In this document: one piece after another, positions 1 to 9,003 of the stretch
Position numbering within the stretch: position 1 is the stretch's first letter
Layout of the letters: every line of letters starts with the position of its first letter
Assembly (NCBI GenBank): GCA_963697365.1
Contig: CAVONT010000014.1
Coordinates: forward strand, 94,106 to 158,105
From: CAIXZV01 sp963697365
Lineage (GTDB): Bacteria; Chloroflexota; Limnocylindria; Limnocylindrales; CSP1-4
DNA length: 64,000 bases
Reading direction: 5' to 3'
Notes under the pieces: model-generated
Databases searched by the model: none
What the model was told of the DNA's origin: nothing
Seen by the model: only the letters and a program-made list of their open reading frames with translations
Made by a program: the position numbers and the translations under genes

Positions 1-11
1 GGCCCAGTTGT

Positions 12-30
12 CCTCGCGTGTCACGCGAGG
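12..30 (-). terminator. Hairpin at the stop codon of the glutaredoxin-like gene
   Basis: A perfect 9-bp inverted repeat, CCTCGCGTG (12-20) and CACGCGAGG (22-30), is separated by one base, so in RNA it would fold as a 6-7 bp stem with a short loop. It covers the TGA stop of the minus-strand glutaredoxin-like gene. No U-tract follows on the minus strand within the visible 11 bases, so a terminator role is only inferred. Confidence 0.3.
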
Positions 31-290
31 CCCAAGGCCTCCAGGAGCTCCTCGTCGGACGGCTCGCGCAGGATGACGTCGGGCCGCTCCGGGTCGCCGA
101 TCAGGATGGTCGGCGTGCGCCATTCGCCGTCGTTCAGGCGCCGGATCCATGCATCTGCGGCAGCGTCCTCGTCCACCTTCAGGTAGGTGAACGCGACCTT
201 GCGACGGACGAGCAGGCGTCTGGATCGGATGGTGTCCCCGCACGTGTCACGTCCGAGGATGAGGATGGGGGTCGCCACCGTGTCAGTCAT
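21..290 (-). CDS. Glutaredoxin-like thioredoxin-fold protein
   Basis: An 89-residue protein with the glutaredoxin layout: a beta strand ILILG, then the active-site motif Cys17-Gly-Asp-Thr, and a TPTILIG segment with the expected cis-proline at Pro60. Glutaredoxins and mycoredoxins reduce disulfides or mixed thiol adducts in the cytoplasm. The second cysteine of the usual CxxC is Thr20, so this would be a monothiol type. Length is normal for a stand-alone glutaredoxin. It lies 21 bp downstream of the M24 peptidase on the same strand and may share its transcript. The exact redox partner cannot be told from sequence. Confidence 0.8.
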   Translation of the reverse strand: MTDTVATPILILGRDTCGDTIRSRRLLVRRKVAFTYLKVDEDAAADAWIRRLNDGEWRTPTILIGDPERPDVILREPSDEELLEALGLA

Positions 291-311
291 CGCGGAAGCA
301 TACTCGGCCGG

Positions 312-1559
312 TCAGATCAGCCAGGGTTCCGTCTGGCGGCCATCGAGGAACGAGCAGCCCGCGTCGTCGAACCAGGCGTCCTCCTCCAGCATGAACTGGA
401 CGACCTGTCCGTCCCACTCCTCGACCTCGACCCGGGCCTGCAGCTCGATCGAGTACGCCGTGGACGGCCACACCGGGTAGTCGCCGCCGCCCTCGATACG
501 CTCCTGGTTGTCCCACAGGCCGATGGTCGGGCCTGCGCCATGACCGTGGAGACCGATCGGGTGGGTGTAGACAAGCCCGTCGATCGCCTCGCCCGCCGCC
601 GCTGCGCGGGTGGCGCGCAGGATCTCGTTGCCGGTCCGGCCCGCGGTGAACTGTCCGAACAGCAGGTCCTGCAGGCGGTTGGCGCGGGCCATGCCGGCCA
701 CCAGGCCGTCGGGTGCCTGCGTCTCGCCCGGCGCCAGCACGTAGGCGTGCTGCTGCTGGTCGGTGTGGTAGCCGTCGTCCACGATGCCGAAGTCGACATG
801 GACGAGATCGCCCGCCCTGATCACCGTCTCCGCCTCCTTGCCGGCGAACGACTCGCGAGCCGCGCCTCCGCGCCGCTGGAGCGTGCACGTGGGCTCGAAC
901 CAGGACCCGTGACCTCCGCCGTGCACGGCGTCGCGAAGCCACCACTCGACGTCAGCCGTGGTGGTGAGTCCGGGCGTGATCACCTCGCGGGAGAGCGCTC
1001 GCCGCAGGTACCCGTGCGACGTGCGGCAGGCGTCGACCAGCAGCGCCCGCTCCTCGAACAGGCGGGTCTCGAGCCAGCCGATGGCGGCGGTCTCCGCGCT
1101 CACGATCCTGGACTTCAGCGTCGACGGGAGATGGTCGACGAGGGCCGCACGCTCGGAGGCTGACAGGCCGTCCGACAGCGGAAACACGTCGGACGAGTTG
1201 ACCCCGATGCGCGCGGGGTCCGCATCGACGAGGACCTCGGCCAGGCGGGCCCACTGGTCCGGCTGGGTCTCCGGATCCCATGCCAGCGGGAACGGATCAC
1301 CCACGTCATAGCGCGCGACCGCCATCCGCTGCACGCCATCGGGCGAGCGGAGGAAGACCAGGATCGTCCGCCGCCGCGCCGTGTCCAGCCACGTGGCCGG
1401 GAGCATCGTCCTGAGCACCGGGTCCTCGTTGTACTCCCGGGCCGCCAGCACCCAGGCGTCGAGGTTCGCCCGATCCATGAGGACCGGGATCAGCGCGTCG
1501 AGGCGCGCGGCCAGCAGGCGGTCACGGGCGTCCGCCCGGGACCGGAGATCGGAGGTCAT
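312..1559 (-). CDS. M24 family metallopeptidase (Xaa-Pro aminopeptidase-like)
   Basis: A 415-residue intact frame starting at ATG 1557-1559; the frame stays open further upstream but the extra N-terminus is arginine-rich and unlike the family. The C-terminal half has the pita-bread fold signature with the five expected metal ligands: Asp in VDFG (about residue 255), Asp in YHTD (266), His in GLHGHG (about 338), Glu in SIELQ (about 373) and Glu in MLEED (about 391). M24 enzymes are cytoplasmic di-metal peptidases that often remove residues before proline; some relatives act on creatine. The N-terminal about 190 residues match the creatinase/prolidase N-terminal domain in size. Substrate not determinable. 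Confidence 0.82.
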   Translation of the reverse strand: MTSDLRSRADARDRLLAARLDALIPVLMDRANLDAWVLAAREYNEDPVLRTMLPATWLDTARRRTILVFLRSPDGVQRMAVARYDVGDPFPLAWDPETQPDQWARLAEVLVDADPARIGVNSSDVFPLSDGLSASERAALVDHLPSTLKSRIVSAETAAIGWLETRLFEERALLVDACRTSHGYLRRALSREVITPGLTTTADVEWWLRDAVHGGGHGSWFEPTCTLQRRGGAARESFAGKEAETVIRAGDLVHVDFGIVDDGYHTDQQQHAYVLAPGETQAPDGLVAGMARANRLQDLLFGQFTAGRTGNEILRATRAAAAGEAIDGLVYTHPIGLHGHGAGPTIGLWDNQERIEGGGDYPVWPSTAYSIELQARVEVEEWDGQVVQFMLEEDAWFDDAGCSFLDGRQTEPWLI

Positions 1560-1746
1560 GCGTCCATGCTGCCAGACCAGCCGACGCGCAGCGGCCTTCC
1601 CCGTCATCCGTCGTCGCTGCGGAGCTCGGCGGACGTCCGGAGCACCGTGGGATGACGTGCGGCTCTGGCGCCGGGCGCTCCGATTCAGCCAGCGTCGCGG
1701 CATGGATCGCCCTGTTGACCGGATCTCCCCTCCCTACGGCCCGCTC

Positions 1747-2331
1747 ATGACGCGGCTCCTGCCGGGGCTGCGCCGCATGTTCCTGGTCGTGAACCGCACG
1801 GTTGCTGCTCCGGCCCTCCGCGCCGGCCTGGGACCGTTGCTGGTGACGCCGGCAGGCGGATCGATCCTGCTCCTGCGCACCCACGGTCGCCGGAGCGGGC
1901 TTGTCCGTGAGGCACCCCTGGGCTACGTGGTCCACGACGGGGCGATCTACGTGTGCGCCGGATTTGGGCGACGGACGGCCTGGCTCGCGAACCTGCTGGC
2001 CGACCCCTCGGTGGAGGTGATCCTGCCAGGGGCACGCATCCGGGCGACCGCACGCGAGGTGACGGTCCGGGACGAGTACGACGGCGCACTGCGGGAGCTG
2101 ATCCGTGCCCTCGGCATCGTCGGCATGGCCACGGTCCCGGACGCCCTCGACCGCTCGGCAGCCATCCCGGACGCCTGGTTCGCGACGATGCCGCTGGTGC
2201 GGCTCGAGCCGGCCGCGATGCTGGCGGGTCCATGGGATCCCGGCGGCCGTGGCTGGATCGGGATTGCGCTGGTCGAGGCGCTCCTGCTGGCGCTGGTCAT
2301 CGGCCGGCTGCGTCGCCGACGGGGATCCTAG
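1747..2331 (+). CDS. DUF385/Ddn-like nitroreductase-family oxidoreductase with C-terminal membrane segment
   Basis: A 194-residue protein. The segment SILLLRTHGRRSGLVREAPL followed by a hydrophobic strand and AWLANLLADPSVEV is the signature of the deazaflavin (F420)-dependent nitroreductase family (DUF385, Ddn-like split-barrel). Family members use F420H2 to reduce quinones or nitro compounds; that activity is inferred. An upstream ATG at 1702 is in frame, but 1747 fits the family N-terminus better. The C-terminus ends in a hydrophobic stretch (about residues 169-189) followed by an arginine cluster, which looks like a membrane anchor; most relatives lack it. Confidence 0.75.
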   Translation: MTRLLPGLRRMFLVVNRTVAAPALRAGLGPLLVTPAGGSILLLRTHGRRSGLVREAPLGYVVHDGAIYVCAGFGRRTAWLANLLADPSVEVILPGARIRATAREVTVRDEYDGALRELIRALGIVGMATVPDALDRSAAIPDAWFATMPLVRLEPAAMLAGPWDPGGRGWIGIALVEALLLALVIGRLRRRRGS

Positions 2332-2338
2332 GCCCGCG

Positions 2339-5011
2339 TCAAGGCGGGCTGGCGCTCGCGCCAGGGCTGGGCGACGGGCACGGTGAGGCGGGATCGCCCG
2401 GGACACAGGCTGGGGGCTCCCCGATCGGGCACTTCTTCGTGGGCGCGAACTTGCCGCCCCAACTTCGGCCGAACGGATACCAGCTGATCCCGTCGCCGGC
2501 CCCGTAGAAGTACGCGGTCCTGGATCCCTGGGAGCCGCGCACACCCGGACCCCGGGCGGCCCGGGCCTGCCACGCGGCATTGGCCTTCTGCCACGTCTTG
2601 AACCCGTGCTCCGCAGACCGGTAGTCCACGAACGTCTTCGACACCTTCGGGCCAGACGCAGCCCTCGCGCCACAGCAGTCCACTTGCCGCGTCGACCTCG
2701 ATCGTGTGACCGAAGCTGGACACCTTCTTCGGTTGCGTGCCCGCGAGGAAGATCTCGCTGACCCGTTTCGTGGTGGACGGCCCCGGTCGCATCCCCGTGA
2801 AGGCGTCAACGGTCACGGTCACCAGCCCCTTCGGTCGGACGCGACCGAAGCCCTCGATGGGCATGCCCTTGGAGACCTCGGACAGGATCGCGCTCCACAG
2901 CGGTCCCGACGTGTCAAGGGAGAGCAGGCCGTCGTTCGGCGAGTTGTCGGAGTTGCCGAGCCAGACGCCCGCGACGAGCGCCGGCAGCTTCTTGCTGGAG
3001 GGGGGCGCGAGATAGCCATAGGCGTGGACGTCGCGGTTGTCGCTCGTCGTCCCGGTCTTGTAGGCCGCCGGCCGAACCTTGTTGCTGGTGACCCCGTTGG
3101 TGATCCGCCACCGCGCCCAGAAGGGGTTCACGCGGGTCTGCGTGTTGCCGGCCAGGATGTCGGTGATGATGTAGGCGGCCCCTCGTGAGACCACGCGCGT
3201 TCCCTTGGGCCGCCAGTCCGGCGGGGGCCAGACCTGGATCCCATCGGCGTCGAGCACGCGCAGGATGATGCGCCGGGGCATCAGGACGCCGCCGTTCGCG
3301 ATGGTCCCATAGGCGCCGATCAGGTCGATCGGGTGGACCTCGAGGGTGCCGATGCTCTCGGAGGCGACAGGCGTGGCGGTTCGCGAGATAGCGCAGTCCG
3401 AAGTCCTTGGTCCGCTTGTACTGGTGCGCCAGGCCGTTGATGAAGCCCGCCTTGATGGCCGGGATGTTGAGCGAGAACTGGAGCGCGCTGCGCAGGCGCA
3501 CGGGGCCCCGCTCGAGATGATCGGCCTGCGTGGGCGAGTACCTGCCGCCGAAGTTCGTGACGACGTCCATGAACATCGTCGCCGCCGTCATCGTCCGGTC
3601 GTCGATCCCGATCAGGTAGCCCAGCGGCTTGATCGCGGATCCGGGCTGGCGCCAGCCGTCACCGAGGACGTCGAACTGCGGCTGCAGCCGGCGGGACCTT
3701 CGCGCCGTGTACGAGGCGGAGCCCGCGTAGGCGAGGACCTCGCCCGTCCGGTAGTCCATGACGCCCGCGGCAGCGTTGTGGATGTTGTGGCCACGCAGCC
3801 CGCGGATCCACGACCACTCGCTGCGCGGGATCCCGCGAGCCTTGAGCACCGCGCCCGGATCCTTCATGTTCGGGATGATCGCGGCCGCGTGCACCCACTT
3901 CTCCGTGATCCGCTGCATCCGGTAGTCCAGGGTTGAGATGACCGTGAAGCCGCCCGTGTCCACGAGCTCGCACTCGTCGCTGCCACACAGGAGCTGCCCC
4001 AGCGTGTCGTGGACCTTCCACGAGAAGTGGGGCGCCTTCCACCGGTCGGTGACCTGCGGCGCGAGGATGACCGGCTCCATCTTGGCCGCCTCGTAGTCGG
4101 CGGCTGTGTACTCCCCCGCCGTGAGACGCGCCTCCTTCCTCATGGCGTCGAGCACCAGGTTCCGGCGCTGCACCACGGCCGACGTCTGGGGGACCACCAG
4201 CCGCACCTGTTCCCTGCCGTCCTCGTCGGTGTACGGCTCCTCGACGGCATTGCGGACGAGGTCGAAGGTCGTCGGCGCTTTGGGAATGCCGGCCAGCAGC
4301 GCGCACTCGGCGAGCGTCAGGTCGGCGAGGTCCTTGCGCCAGTACGCCCGCGCGGCGGCTGCGACGCCGTAGGAACGGTTCCCGTAGTTGTTGTTGTTGA
4401 GGTACACCTCGATGATGGCGCGCTTGCCCTCGGGGCCCGGATAGGCCTGCGTCAGCCGGATCGCCTGGATGATCTCCCGCACCTTCCGCTCGTAGGGATC
4501 CACGTTGAGGTCGGTGTACTTCTCCGGCAGGAGCCTGACGCGCACGAGCTGCTGGGTGATCGTGGAGCCGCCCCTCGGCCGGCCCTGCAGCGTGTCGATC
4601 GCCGCTGCCACGAACGCCCACCGGATCGAAGCCGCTGTTGTCCCAGAAGTCCTTGTCCTCGATCGCGGTCGTGGCATCGACGAGCGTTGGTGGGATGTCC
4701 TCGTACCCGACGAGCTCGCGGCGGTCGGTGCCGTACGTGGCCAGGAGCACCTTGCCCGTCCGGTCCCAGACCTTGGTCTGCCGGCTGAACTCGATGGCCT
4801 CGAACGCCTGGCGCGGCTCCGGGAGGTCCTTGGCGTAGTAGGCGTAGCCGGCCAGCGCGAACGTCGCAGTCGCCAGCCCGACACCCAGGAGGACCACGAG
4901 CACAACGATGGGGATCACGAGCACCACCGCCTTGGCCGCGGGTGAGCCGTGCCGGCTGCGGCGGGCGGCGAACTGGCGATGGCGCAGGTGGCGAGCGTGA
5001 CTCGCGTGCAT
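2339..5011 (-). CDS. Class A penicillin-binding protein (peptidoglycan glycosyltransferase/transpeptidase), frameshifted
   Basis: Reconstructed across three reading frames. The N-terminus (from ATG 5009-5011) has a basic cytoplasmic tail and one membrane helix. The GT51 glycosyltransferase domain follows, with EDKDFWDN, GGSTITQQLVR and RKVREIIQAI. The transpeptidase domain shows all three motifs: SxxK in QPGSAIKP, SxN in QFSLN and KTG in YKTGTT. The product polymerises and cross-links peptidoglycan outside the membrane. Frame changes lie near 4617 (extra G in GGG), 3380 (extra C) and about 2665. Each is a single-base change with intact conserved protein on both sides, so sequencing error is likelier than decay. 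The tail is rich in Pro, Ser and Ala. Confidence 0.88.
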
Positions 5012-5256
5012 GAGCGGATCCCGGTGATGCCGGGCGTGGGAGCACGAACCCAGGTCTCGGTTGCGGGTGAGACGTCGCTGGACCGTCTGCTGTTACAGGG
5101 ATTCGTCCGGATCCGAGCCTCGCACCGAGGGATCTGCTGTCCTCAGCAGCGCCGACACGCTGGAGGGCCTCGTGGCTGCGCGGCCGGACGCAGGCCAGAC
5201 CCGCCAACTACACTCGGGCGCACCAGAACTTCCTGCACCCAGGAGCGACACACGCC

Positions 5257-5508
5257 GTGACCGACTCGATCAGCGGCTGGGACCCGGCCCTCGCCACCCG
5301 CCAGTCGACGTGCGAGCGATGCGGGACACAGTTCGGCTGCGCCAACCTCGGCGTGGAAGGGTCATGCTGGTGCTCGCTGGAGGCGTTCCGCCTGCCAGTG
5401 CCCCTGCCCGAGGGCGTCGGTCCGTTCGAGGACTGCCTGTGCCCGCGCTGCCTGCGCGCCGTCGCCGACGAATTGCGCGCGAAGGGCTTCGGCCCCGCGG
5501 CTGACTGA
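5257..5508 (+). CDS. Cysteine-rich CWC family protein
   Basis: An 83-residue protein with the cysteine pattern CERCGTQFGC, then the namesake GSCWC, then CLCPRC, matching the Cys_rich_CWC family. The four paired cysteines suggest a small zinc-binding domain; function is unknown. It reads divergently from the penicillin-binding protein across 245 bp in which no other gene is seen, and ends 53 bp before the convergent stop of the ligase/acyltransferase gene. Confidence 0.75.
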   Translation: MTDSISGWDPALATRQSTCERCGTQFGCANLGVEGSCWCSLEAFRLPVPLPEGVGPFEDCLCPRCLRAVADELRAKGFGPAAD

Positions 5509-5561
5509 CGACCGCGGCCGCTGCCGGACCGGCGACCGCGGCTGCCACGACTCGGGGGTCC

Positions 5562-8091
5562 TCAGAGTTCGGCCAGCGCAGCCTCCAGGCGCGTCGTCGC
5601 CGTCGCATGGTCCATGGTGGAGTCGAACCACATCGGCTCGCCGACGACAAGCTCGACGTCACCACGAAGCGCCGACGGGAACCGGCGCCGGTCGATGATC
5701 GACATCCGGTTGATCTTGAGCTTCAGCGGCACGATAGGCGATCCGCCCTCGACGGCGATCAGGCCCGCGCCCGCGCGGAGCGGCTGCAGGGGCCCGCCGA
5801 CCGTCAGCTTGCCTTCCGGGTACAGCAGCACGTTGTAGCCGTGGTCCATGCGCGACCCGAGCAGCTCGAGGCTCTTGCGGACGCCACCCTCCCGCTGGAG
5901 CGGGAAGGCGTTGGCGATCACCGAGGCCAGGACGCCACGCAGGGGGTTGTCGTAGATCGTGTCCGCGGCAGCCGCCACCGAAAGCTTCCAGCGGATCGCG
6001 AAGGGCAGGCTCGACAGGATGATGGCGTTGTCGAGGTGGAGACAGTGGTTGGGCGTGAGCAGGTACGGACCATCCGCGCTCACGAGCCGCTCGAGACCGC
6101 GGGTCCGCACGTGGTAGAAGCAATGGACGAACGGGTACATGAGCAGGACCTGGAACGCGATGCCGGTCGCACGCACCACCGGTGAGAGCGGCCATCGCCA
6201 GGCTCCCAGGCCACGCTTGGCGCCGCGCGCAGCCTCCACCAGGGCGATCAGCGCCGGCCACGGTGGTGTCCGGCTCGAGGACCTCGTCGTCGACGAACAC
6301 GCCGGTCTCCTCCTCGATGATGCCGAGGAGCTCCACGCGCTGGAGCGAGTCCAGGGCAAGGTCCGAGGCGAGGCGCGCCGTGGGCAGGATGGTCGCGGCA
6401 GGAACGCCGGCGAGGCCGGCGACGATCACGGTGATCGGATCGACCTCGGCGTCGAGCGGGTCGCGGGCCAGCTTGGAGGCCGCCGCGGGGATGGGCGCCG
6501 ACGCCGGCCGGGCAACCTCGTCGAGTCGCGCCAGGATGTCCGGCTTGCGGACCTTGAGGGTGTGGGTCCGGGGCAGGTCCTCGTCCGGCCAGACGGTGGA
6601 GCCGCGGATCTGCTGGTGGGGCGCCAGGCGGACGTTCGCCGCGGCCACGACATCCGACGCCACGCCGGCATCGTCGAGCAGCAGGACCGCGTGGACACGC
6701 AGGTCCGATCCCAGCGGCCAGCCGACGACGGCTGCGTCCTTGACCCGCGGGTCCTCGCGGAGGATCGCCTCGACGTCCTCCGCGTAGACCTTCTGGCCGT
6801 CGGGGAGCGCCAGCATGTCCTTCTTGCGGCCGCGGAAGGTGAGCATCCCGTCCGGCGTGATCGCCCCGAGGTCGCCCATGTGGTACCAGCCGTCGGCGTC
6901 GATCGCGGCGGCGGTCGCCTCGGGGTTCTGCCAGTAGCCGAGGAAGCGGCCCGGGCTGCGGGCCAGGATCTCGCCGTCGTCGGCGATCCGGATCTCGACG
7001 CCCGGGATCGGCTCACCGACCGTCCCGAGGACGTTGCGCTCCGGCCGCGTGAAGGTGACGACGGGGCCCATCTCCGTGGCGCCGTAGCCCTGCAGGACGT
7101 CGATGCCCATGTCGGTCCAGCGCTGGGCGACGTCGATGTCGAGGGCCGATGCCCCGACGCCGATCGTGTGCAGGCGCCCGCCGAACTCCGCGAGGATCCG
7201 CCGGAAGAGCAGTCGCCGGACGGCTTCGGGACGCGGCCCGCAACGGCGTGGAGCCTGTTCGAACGATGCTCGCTTCGCCGGCCTGGTCCACCCGCCGCTC
7301 GATCGCGGCGTCGAGCAGCCGCAGGCCCTGCGGGCACGATGAGCAGCGTCGACACGCCGAAGTCGCGGAAGGTCCGGACGAGGACCGCCGGCTGGCGGCT
7401 GACCGGGTAGACGATGCTGGCGCCCACGGTCGAGCGGCGCCAGGAAGCCGAGCACCTGCTCGTACAGGTGTGACAGCGGCAGCACCGACAGCAGCCGCTC
7501 CTGCGTGTCGAACGGCAGCACGCTCGTCATGCGCGACGGCGGTGCGCACGAGGTTGCCGTGGGTCAGCATGGCGCCCTTCGGCTCGCCCGTCGTGCCGCT
7601 GGTGAACACGATCTCGGCGAGCGTGTCCGGGGTGACGGCGGCCGCGGGCACCGGCGTCCGCACGGCGTGCCTCGTCGACCAGCGTCTCGACCCACAGCAC
7701 GGGCAGCCCCAGGGCACGCGCGGACGCGTCGGTCTGGCGGCAGGCGAGGACCAGCTTCGCGTCGGTCTGGCCGACGATCTTGCGGCCGAAGTCGACGGGG
7801 TGGCGCACGTCGAGCGGGACGGCGACGGCGCCGAGGTGGGCGCACGCAAGCAGGCCGATCCCCCACTCGGGCCGGTTGACCGCCCACAGGATGACGCGGT
7901 CGCCCTCCCCCACCCCGTTGTCCCGCAGGACCGCCGCGGCCGCCTGGGGCACGATGCGCCGCGAGGTCGCGGTACCGCCATGTCCGGGTCCGGAAGAACG
8001 GCCGGATCAGCAGCGCCGGCCGGCGGTCGAACCGCTCGGCCTCCGAGCCGGACGAGGTCGACGAGGGTCGACGGGGTTCCGGGATCTGCAC
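5562..8091 (-). CDS. Fused acyl-AMP ligase / acyl carrier / PlsC acyltransferase, frameshifted
   Basis: Conserved protein runs through several frames from GTG 8089-8091 to TGA at 5562. First comes an ANL adenylate-forming domain: TSGTTGEPKGAM (P-loop-like A3 motif), QGYGATEMGP (A5), GWYHMGDLG (A7) and a C-terminal lobe. Then comes an acyl-carrier segment with the phosphopantetheine-type motif LALDSLQRVELL. Last is a PlsC acyltransferase domain with HxxxxD (NHCLHLD) and YPEGKLT. E. coli Aas carries ligase and acyltransferase in the opposite order and without a carrier. The likely job is activating a fatty acid, loading it on the built-in carrier and transferring it to a lysophospholipid-type acceptor; this is inference. 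At least five frame changes (about 6270, 7240, 7330, 7530, 7660, 7960) are interpreted as indel errors. Confidence 0.78.
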
Positions 8092-8112
8092 GACTGGGCC
8101 CTCCCCTGCTGG

Positions 8113-8782
8113 TCAGTGTCGTCCGGCTGACCAGCTTCGCCGAGCACCTCGCCCGCGCCTCCCGTCGATGGCGGCGAAGTGACCGAACACGATCGTCTCG
8201 ATGTCGAGGTCGAGCAGGCGGGCCATCGACCTGCGGGCCTGGCGCGTAGTCGTCGCTGTACAGCGAGCTTGCGAAGGACAGCCGGCCGAACCGGCGCTGG
8301 AGGTTGTCGCCCACGAACAGGACCCGGTCGCGGGCGCCGTACAGGCACACGCTGCCCGGGCGTGTGGCCGGGCGTGTGGACGACCCGGAGGCCGCCGAGG
8401 ACCGGCAGGACGTCGCCGTCCTCGATGGGTTGGACGGCCGGCGGCTCGGGCGTCATCGCCGCGAACAGCGCGGCTCCTCGACGGCCGTCGCGCCACGTCT
8501 CGCCAGGTGGTCGCGAGGCGCTCCGCGTCGGCCGGGTGGATGAGGATCGTCGCTCCGAGCGTCGCCAGCTCGCGCGCGCTGCCCGGCGTGGTCCGGGTGG
8601 CCGTGGGTGACGATGACGCGCCGGAGATCACCGGGCGATCGCCCGAGCGCTTCGATCGCCCGCGCGATGCGGCGCGCCGACCCGGCATAGCCGCAGTCGA
8701 TCAGCGACAGCTCCGGCTCGAGGACGAGGTGCGCCTTGACACGCGTGAGCCGGATCTCCACGACGTCCCGCAGGGTCATCAT
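8113..8782 (-). CDS. MBL-fold metallo-hydrolase, frameshifted
   Basis: The conserved metallo-beta-lactamase core is spread over several frames: LIDCGYAG near the N-terminus, the metal motif THGHPDHAG, then VVHTPGHTPG (third histidine), VLFVGDN (bridging Asp) and a final IVFGH histidine. MBL-fold hydrolases bind two metals and hydrolyse esters, thioesters or lactones. The gene sits just upstream of the acyl ligase/acyltransferase on the same strand, so a role in lipid or thioester metabolism is possible but unproven. The start is taken at ATG 8780-8782, with an alternative 3 bp later. The exact C-terminus is uncertain because of indels between about 8150 and 8600. Confidence 0.72.
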
Positions 8783-9003
8783 GCCGCCGGCGGGGGCGCG
8801 GCCCGACGCATGGACACGAGGACGCCGGTGCGATGCGCCACGGTCGGCACGCTCAGCCTCGCCTGGACCCCGATTGGGCGTCATGGTCCCCGACCCGCCG
8901 CGTCCCGCCAAGAGCCAGACGGACCGGGCGCCTCGACCCCATCCGGGCCGCCGGATTGCGGGCCTTGCGCACAGGTCCACCACAGTGGCCGATCGCGCTG
9001 ACG

